DNA from: Streptomyces olivochromogenes
GTDB lineage: Bacteria; Actinomycetota; Actinomycetes; Streptomycetales; Streptomycetaceae
DNA length: 64,000 nucleotides
Direction of reading: 5' to 3'
Assembly (NCBI RefSeq): GCF_001514115.1
Contig: NZ_KQ948451.1
Coordinates: 1,191,898-1,255,897 of the forward strand
In this document: piece after piece, positions 59,279 to 64,000 of the stretch
How the letters are laid out: each line of letters opens with the position of its first letter
How positions within the stretch are numbered: position 1 is the first letter of the stretch
The notes under the pieces: generated by a model
Seen by the model: the letters and a program-made list of their open reading frames with translations, nothing else
What the model was told of the DNA's origin: nothing
Databases searched by the model: none
Position numbers and translations under genes: made by a program

Positions 59279-61294
59279 TCAGTGCGCCGGCCGGGTGAGG
59301 AGCGCCAGGGCGCGGACGTGGGCGACGTGGGCGGTGGCGGGCAGCCGGGTGAGGAGTTCGCGGGCCCTGCGGGCGTGGTCGTCGGCCATCGCATGCGCGG
59401 TGTCCAGGGCTCCGGTCCGCTCCAGCACGGCGCGGATCCGGCACAGGGCGAGCTCCGGTTCGGTCTCGTCCAGCAGGGCGTGGCGCAGCGCCGCGCGGCT
59501 CTCGGGGTCCGCGCGGCGGTGGGCGATCAGCACGGGCAGGGTGGGGCGGCGGTTGCGGACGTCGCTGTCGGAGGGCTTGCCCATGGCGCGCGCGGCGATC
59601 GGGTCGTACGGCAGCACGTCGTCGCGGATCTGGAAGCAGATCCCGAGGTGGTCGCCGAAGTCGCCGAGCAGTTCCGTCGTCGGGGCGTCACCGCCGCCGA
59701 GAATGGCGCCCACGCGGCAGGCGGCCGCCAGCAGTACGGCGGTCTTCGCCCGGGCCATCGCCACGTACGCGCCGACGCCCAGTTCCAGGTCGCCGCGCAT
59801 CGCCAGTTCGTCGAAGGCGCCCCGGCAGATCGCCACCCCGGCCTCGGCCTGCACGGCCATGGCGCGTTCGACGCGGTCGGCGGGTACTCCCAGGCGACGG
59901 CACTCGGAGAGCGTCGCGAACCAGGAGAAGAACAGGGCGTTGCCCGCGACGACGGCCTGGGCGGGTCCGAACTCCGTGTGGACGGCCGCGCGGCCGCGCC
60001 GCTGGGTGTCGCGGTCGATGATGTCGTCGTGCAGGAGGCTGCCGACGTGCGCCCCCTCGATACCGACCGCAGCGGGCAGCACCGCGCCCAGCTCCCCACC
60101 CACCGTGAGCGCCGCGTGCAGCACCAGCAAGGGCCGCAGGAGCTTGCCCGGCGGGATCATCGCGTACCGGTGCACGGCGTCCAGCCCCACCGAACGCCCC
60201 GGCCATCGCCGACCGAACTCCGCCTCCAGAAGCTCCGCGAACTCGACTCGGGGCGAGGGGGGATCGGGCGGAGATCCGGCTGGCCGCACGGACATGGCGC
60301 CGGGGCCGGGGTTGGGGTTGGGGTTGGGGTTGGGATTTGGGCCGGGGTTGGGGCGGGGGTTGGGGTTGGGCGCAGGGTCGAGGCGGGGGTTGGGGTGCGG
60401 GTGCGGGTTGGGTACAGGGTCGAGGCGGGGGCCAGGGTGGGGGTCGGACACAGGCCCGCGTTGGGGCTCGGGCCCGGGCTGGGGCTGGAACCGGGGGCCG
60501 GGGTGGGGACTGGGCAGAGCCGCCCCCGAACCGAGTCGAGGATCCGGCTGAGCCCCAGGACCGGGATGAGGACCGGGCTGAGCTCCCGAGCCGAGGCGAG
60601 GCTCGGGCTGAGCCCCAGGACCAGGACGGGGACCGGGCTGAGCCTCCGAGCCGAGTCGAGGATCCGGCTGAGCCCCAGGACCGGGACGAGGACCAGGCGG
60701 AGCACCCGAGCCGGGCTGAGGCTTGGGATGACGCTGGGGTCCACGTCGGGTATGGGGCTGGCTTTCGGATCGGGCCTGGGGCTGGGCCACGGACCGGCCT
60801 TCGGACCGCGCCTCGGGCTGGGCCTGGGGCCGCGCCTCGGGCTGGGCCTCGGACCGCGCCTCAAGGCGGACCTGGGGTCGCACCTGGGGACGCGCCTCGG
60901 ACCGGGACAGGGAAAGCTGGGCTTCGGATCGGTCCTCGGGCCGGGGCTGGGACTCGGACCGCGCCTCAGGGCGGACCTGCGGCCGCACCTCGGACCGGGC
61001 CTGGGGCCGGGCCTCGGACCGAGCCTCAGGACGGACCCGAGGCCGCACCTCGGGATGGGACTCGGACCTCACCTCAGGGCGGACCTGGGGCCGCACCTCA
61101 GGCTGGGCCTCGAGGCGGAGCCGGGGCCGCACCTCGGACCGCACCTCGGGCCGGGACAGGGGCTTCACGTCAGGCCGGGCCTCGGGCTGGGCCTGGGGCC
61201 GCGCCTCGGGCCGGGTTTCGGGCCGGAGGCGGGGCCGCGGCTCGGGATCGGACCCGGCGTCGGCCGGGGCGTCCTCGCTGGGCGGTTCGGTCAT
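59279..61294 (-). CDS. Polyprenyl diphosphate synthase with a long Pro/Arg-repeat N-terminal extension
   Basis: The C-terminal ~338 residues (from about 60295) are a trans-isoprenyl diphosphate synthase: 'GSLLHDDIIDRDTQRRGR' (first DDxxD), 'AVVAGNALFFSWFATLSE', 'FQIRDDVLPYD' (second Asp-rich motif) and 'MGKPSDSDVRNRRPTLPVL'. It makes a C20 or longer prenyl diphosphate. The first ~333 residues are low complexity: (Arg/Gln)-Pro-Glu/Gln-(Ala/Val)-Arg units, then 20-residue Gly-Ala-Gln-Pro-Pro-Arg blocks, then Asn-Pro repeats. ATG 61294 has GGGGGAG 5 bases upstream; ATG 60295 has no ribosome site, so the long form is probably made. Confidence 0.85.
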   Translation of the reverse strand: MTEPPSEDAPADAGSDPEPRPRLRPETRPEARPQAQPEARPDVKPLSRPEVRSEVRPRLRLEAQPEVRPQVRPEVRSESHPEVRPRVRPEARSEARPQARSEVRPQVRPEARSESQPRPEDRSEAQLSLSRSEARPQVRPQVRLEARSEAQPEARPQAQPEARSEGRSVAQPQARSESQPHTRRGPQRHPKPQPGSGAPPGPRPGPGAQPDPRLGSEAQPGPRPGPGAQPEPRLGSGAQPGPHPGPGAQPDPRLGSGAALPSPHPGPRFQPQPGPEPQRGPVSDPHPGPRLDPVPNPHPHPNPRLDPAPNPNPRPNPGPNPNPNPNPNPGPGAMSVRPAGSPPDPPSPRVEFAELLEAEFGRRWPGRSVGLDAVHRYAMIPPGKLLRPLLVLHAALTVGGELGAVLPAAVGIEGAHVGSLLHDDIIDRDTQRRGRAAVHTEFGPAQAVVAGNALFFSWFATLSECRRLGVPADRVERAMAVQAEAGVAICRGAFDELAMRGDLELGVGAYVAMARAKTAVLLAAACRVGAILGGGDAPTTELLGDFGDHLGICFQIRDDVLPYDPIAARAMGKPSDSDVRNRRPTLPVLIAHRRADPESRAALRHALLDETEPELALCRIRAVLERTGALDTAHAMADDHARRARELLTRLPATAHVAHVRALALLTRPAH
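60296..61260 (-). repeat. Coding repeat region of the synthase extension
   Basis: Degenerate tandem repeats in three zones: Pro-Glu-Ala/Val-Arg units of 18-24 bp (60770-61260), ~60-bp units coding Gly-Ala-Gln-Pro (60440-60740), and a GGGGTT tract on the plus strand (60310-60345) coding Asn-Pro. Confidence 0.85.
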
Positions 61295-61482
61295 GGAGGC
61301 TCCCCCGTCACCGCTTGCGTGAGCATGGCGATGTACCCCACCCCAACAGACTCGCCACCGCGCCGGAACGGCTCACGCGCATCCCGTGGCGGCACGCCCT
61401 CGCCCCGCTGCCGGAGGTCGTGCTCCCACACCACCCGATCAGACGGTTTCACCGCACGAACGCGACCAGAGTCAGTGATAGT

Positions 61483-61492
61483 CGACCGGTCG
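61483..61492. promoter_or_regulatory. Probable TetR operator
   Basis: CGACCGGTCG, a perfect 10-bp palindrome 12 bp upstream of the TetR start (GACCGGTC cores are common for this regulator type). It lies between divergent genes and could serve both. Confidence 0.5.
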
Positions 61493-61504
61493 TACAATTG
61501 CGTC

Positions 61505-62125
61505 ATGGGACGAACCAGCGACGCCAGGGAAAAGATCCTCAGCGCCGCGCAGTCACTCATCGAGCTGCGCGGCTACTCGGCGCTGGGCGTGGCCGAGATC
61601 TGCAAGGCGGCCGGCGTGCCCAAGGGCAGCTTCTACTACTTCTTCGCGTCCAAGGAAGCCCTCGCCCTGGCCGTGCTCGACGAACACTGGGACGCCCAGA
61701 AGAGCGCCTGGGCACGCGTCCTGAACAGCGACGAGGAACCCCTGCGGCGGCTGTACCGGCTGTTCGAGGAGACGGAGGCCGGCCAGCGCGCCGGCCAGCA
61801 GAGCTGCGGCACCGTGTCCGGCTGCCTGTTCGGGAACCTCAGCCTGGAGATGAGCAACCACACCGAGCCCATCCGCACCCGCCTGCAGGAGATCTTCGAC
61901 GCGCAGGTCGAGATGGTCGAGTCGGTCATCACCGAGGCTCGTGAGCGCGGGGAGGTCACCACCCTCGACAGCCGGGAAGCGGCACGGGCGGTGGTCGCCC
62001 AACTGGAGGGACAGGTGCTGTTCGCCAAGCTCTACAACAACACCCGTCGGCTCAGCCCCCTGTGGGCGAACTGCCTGGCCCTGCTCGGTGCCCGCGCACC
62101 ACAGGAGGCCGTGGCGGGCGCCTGA
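61505..62125 (+). CDS. TetR/AcrR-family repressor
   Basis: A 206-residue regulator with the helix-turn-helix 'LRGYSALGVAEICKAAGVPKGSFYYFFASKEALALAVLDEH', typical of repressors for oxidoreductase or drug-response genes. The C-terminal half has Cys residues ('QSCGTVSGCLFGNLSLEMSN') that could make it redox- or electrophile-responsive, by inference. It faces away from the synthase gene and converges with the hydrolase gene. Confidence 0.92.
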   Translation: MGRTSDAREKILSAAQSLIELRGYSALGVAEICKAAGVPKGSFYYFFASKEALALAVLDEHWDAQKSAWARVLNSDEEPLRRLYRLFEETEAGQRAGQQSCGTVSGCLFGNLSLEMSNHTEPIRTRLQEIFDAQVEMVESVITEARERGEVTTLDSREAARAVVAQLEGQVLFAKLYNNTRRLSPLWANCLALLGARAPQEAVAGA

Positions 62126-62153
62126 CGCCCGCCACCGCACCATTCAGAGGGGC

Positions 62154-63224
62154 TCAGAGGGCATTGACGTCGACGACCGCCTTGGCGAATGCCGCAGGGG
62201 CTTCCTGCGGCAGGTTGTGACCGATGCCCTTCAGCGTCCGGTGGTCGTACGCGCCCGTGAAATGGTCGCGATAAGAGGCACCGTTTCCCGGCGGCGTGAA
62301 GGGATCCAGTTCGGCGTCAAGGGTGATCGTCGGCTGCGAGATGGCGGGACTCTGGGCAAGTCGCTTTTCCAGACGATCGAATCGCGGGTCGCCCTTGGCC
62401 AGACTCAGTCGCCACCGGTAGTTGTGGATCACGATGGGAACCCAGTCCGGATTGTCGAAGGCGGTCGCGGTCCGATCGAACGTGGCGTCACTGAAGTGCC
62501 ATGTCGGGGAGACGTTCTTCCAGATGAGTTTCGCGAAATCGTGCTTGTACTTCGCGAGACCGAGCCGTCCCCTTTCGGTGGCGAAATAGTATTGATACCA
62601 CCACGCCCATTCGGCCTTTGGCGGCAGCGGCGCCTTTTGGGTTTCACGGTTGGTGATGAGATAACCGCTCACGGAGACCAGGGCCTTGCAGCGCTCCGGC
62701 CAGAGCACCGCGATGATGTCGGCCGTCCGCGCTCCCCAGTCGAAACCGGCGAGGATCGCCTTCTCGATCTTCAGCGCGTCCATGAGCGCGATGATGTCGA
62801 GCGCGATCACCGACTGCTGGGCGTTACGGAACGTCTTGTCCGAACGGAACCGCGTGGTGCCGTGACCGCGCAGGTACGGCACGATCACCCGGTAGCCCGC
62901 CGCGGCGAGCCTGGGAGCCACATCGACATAGCTGTGAATGTCGTAGGGCCAGCCGTGCAGCAGAACGACCGGGGGTCCGTGAGCGGGGCCGGCCTCCGCA
63001 TACCCGATGTTCAGCTCTCCGGCATGGATCTGCTTCAGCGGGCCGAAAGAGGCAGGTGTTCCGGCCTGAGCCGCGGGCGGAATCGCGGACTTTTCTCCGT
63101 CGGCCGCGGAGGCCGACGCAGAGGATGAGGCGGAGGCCGATGTCTCCGGGAGCGCCGGCAGCGAGGCTCCGGCTGTTCCTATGGTGAGAATCCGGGAAAA
63201 CGTGCGCCTGTCTATGGCATTCAC
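62154..63224 (-). CDS. Tat-exported alpha/beta hydrolase (epoxide hydrolase/haloalkane dehalogenase-like)
   Basis: A 356-residue hydrolase. The N-terminus 'DRRTFSRILTIGTAGASLPAL' is a Tat signal with RR motif, followed by a Ser/Ala linker. The core has 'VVLLHGWPYDIHSYVDVAP' (oxyanion HGWP), the nucleophile Asp in 'LAGFDWGARTADIIAVLWPE' and the base His in 'LKGIGHNLPQEAP'. An Asp nucleophile marks epoxide hydrolase or dehalogenase chemistry rather than esterase. Export to the outside is unusual for this fold. Palindromes upstream (63271-63313) suggest a dedicated repressor. Confidence 0.88.
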   Translation of the reverse strand: MNAIDRRTFSRILTIGTAGASLPALPETSASASSSASASAADGEKSAIPPAAQAGTPASFGPLKQIHAGELNIGYAEAGPAHGPPVVLLHGWPYDIHSYVDVAPRLAAAGYRVIVPYLRGHGTTRFRSDKTFRNAQQSVIALDIIALMDALKIEKAILAGFDWGARTADIIAVLWPERCKALVSVSGYLITNRETQKAPLPPKAEWAWWYQYYFATERGRLGLAKYKHDFAKLIWKNVSPTWHFSDATFDRTATAFDNPDWVPIVIHNYRWRLSLAKGDPRFDRLEKRLAQSPAISQPTITLDAELDPFTPPGNGASYRDHFTGAYDHRTLKGIGHNLPQEAPAAFAKAVVDVNAL

Positions 63225-63270
63225 CTTTCTTGACCGGTGCGTGACCAGCGGGGAATCGACAAGGCCCGGA

Positions 63271-63313
63271 TGTCATGATTGACATCACGCTTGACGTCAT
63301 GAACGACGTCATG
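63271..63313. promoter_or_regulatory. Cluster of palindromes between the hydrolase and GPP34 genes
   Basis: TGTCATGATTGACA (63271-63284), TGACGTCA (63292-63299) and a second GACGTCATG (63305-63313, repeated from 63293). They lie 47-89 bp upstream of the hydrolase start and touch the end of the GPP34 gene. A repressor site is likely. Confidence 0.5.
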
Positions 63314-63923
63314 TGCCGTCGCCGCCTCGCCAGATGTTGTCGAAGGCCGCGTCCTCGATGCTTCGCCGTTGCCGTACCGCTTCCAGTTCCGTCACCGCGC
63401 CGTTGACGGCGGCCAGTACGGTAAGGACCGAGTCGTCGACGAGACCCGCGGCCTCCTCGGTCGACTCGTCGTGGATGCCCACGGCGGCCGCCAGGACGGT
63501 GAGAATGGGCTCGCCCGCGGTCCAGCGTTCGTCCGCGTGGCTGCGGTCCGGCGAGTCGGCCGCTTCCGTACGGCCGCCACCGAAGGGAATCCAGCGGTGG
63601 CGCGGCCGGGCGAGCTGTCCCTCCGCCTCCAGGTCCGCGCGATAGGCCGCGGACAGTCCACGGCCCCGGCGCCACAGCCAGTCGTCCACGGACTCGTACG
63701 GCCTCTGCCGGACCAGCGACGCCACGGCCCCGTCCAACAGACGGTCGCCCATGGTCCACTGCGCGCCGGGCACGATGCGGTCGTCCTCCAGCGTGATGGC
63801 CTGGGCCTCGATGAGATCGACCAGTTCGGCTCCCGCGAGGGCCAGCGACAGGTCGCCCTGCTCGACGGGCGGGCTGGACGGGACGTCCATGGCGATCATC
63901 AGCAGGTCCCGCGGTGTGGTCAT
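63309..63923 (-). CDS. GPP34 (GOLPH3/Vps74-like) family phosphoprotein
   Basis: A 204-residue helical protein of the GPP34 family: 'TPRDLLMIAMDVPSSPPVEQGDLSLALAGAELVDL' at the start, then 'RRRGRGLSAAYRADLEAEGQL' and a C-terminal 'LTVLAAVNGAVTELEAVRQRRS'. In eukaryotes GOLPH3 binds phosphatidylinositol phosphate; bacterial copies are common in Streptomyces, some linked to secondary metabolism, and their role is unknown. GGAG lies 6 bases before ATG 63923. Confidence 0.88.
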   Translation of the reverse strand: MTTPRDLLMIAMDVPSSPPVEQGDLSLALAGAELVDLIEAQAITLEDDRIVPGAQWTMGDRLLDGAVASLVRQRPYESVDDWLWRRGRGLSAAYRADLEAEGQLARPRHRWIPFGGGRTEAADSPDRSHADERWTAGEPILTVLAAAVGIHDESTEEAAGLVDDSVLTVLAAVNGAVTELEAVRQRRSIEDAAFDNIWRGGDGT

Positions 63924-64000
63924 GACGCACTCCACGTCTGAGTCATCGGCGACTGCCCGCGTCCGCGGCGGATTCCGTCGGTGCGGGCTGTCGTACCGGG

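Noticed and set aside
59264..62125. 953-codon plus-strand open frame ending as the TetR protein
   Set aside because: Only its last 206 codons are the TetR gene; the rest is the shadow of the repeat-rich synthase gene.

Overview
The window is high-GC actinobacterial chromosome and looks like Streptomyces: strong third-position GC codon bias, GTG/TTG starts after GGAGG-type sites, and a gene content typical of that genus (a SpoIIE-type phosphatase, a complete crotonyl-CoA reductase/ethylmalonyl-CoA operon, a SAV_2336-type conflict operon, BlaI/M56 pairs, an Ada-AlkA fusion). I see no rRNA, tRNA or CRISPR array.

Layout. 1-9.6 kb: a PAS-GAF-PP2C phosphatase running off the left edge, an MFS exporter with a beta-sandwich tail, an SRPBCC protein, a radical SAM protein behind a perfect actinobacterial LexA box, a secreted tripeptidyl-aminopeptidase-like hydrolase, RidA, a GNAT acetyltransferase and a HEAT-repeat protein. 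9.9-21.4 kb: the ethylmalonyl-CoA pathway (fused 3-hydroxyacyl-CoA dehydrogenase, TetR regulator, ccr, meaA-like mutase, CitE-like lyase, MaoC hydratase, acyl-CoA dehydrogenase), then psd and pssA for phosphatidylethanolamine, closed by a strong hairpin terminator. 21.5-24.5 kb: glycerate kinase, an ADP-ribosylglycohydrolase and a Nudix hydrolase.

24.6-31.6 kb is a tightly coupled four-gene operon: small trypsin-co-occurring protein, trypsin/VMAP-C protein, MoxR AAA+ ATPase, and a 1,156-residue protein joining a SAV_2336/vWA-like region, a degenerate protein kinase and a MinD/ParA-like domain with an altered P-loop. This matches the predicted NTP-dependent biological-conflict systems centred on VMAP proteins. 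31.6-43.4 kb is an accessory island: an IS remnant, a truncated nuclease-TerD fusion, three DUF4291 loci (one intact, one truncated, one split in two by a 3.4-kb insertion), and at least six copies or half-copies of a palindrome built on the core GACATGGATCA, separating small cargo genes (phosphotransferase, membrane proteins, a toxin/antitoxin-like pair, agmatinase-like ureohydrolase, orphans). The same core lies inside the DUF4291 reading frame where the split copy is broken, so the palindromes look like recombination junctions of a cassette-like array. A PD-(D/E)XK-like nuclease, a Sir2 deacylase and a displaced Sir2 fragment follow.

43.5-64 kb: alkylation repair (ogt, ada-alkA), a metal P-type ATPase divergent from its ArsR/SmtB repressor, two BlaI-M56 pairs with recognisable operators, a DedA/PAP2 pair, an OmpR-type two-component system, two paralogous four-repeat membrane proteins (COG4705 type), a YbhN-like protein, a GT-C glycosyltransferase with BlaI-type operators, a polyprenyl synthase with a 330-residue Pro/Arg repeat extension, a TetR regulator, a Tat-exported epoxide-hydrolase-like enzyme and a GPP34 protein.
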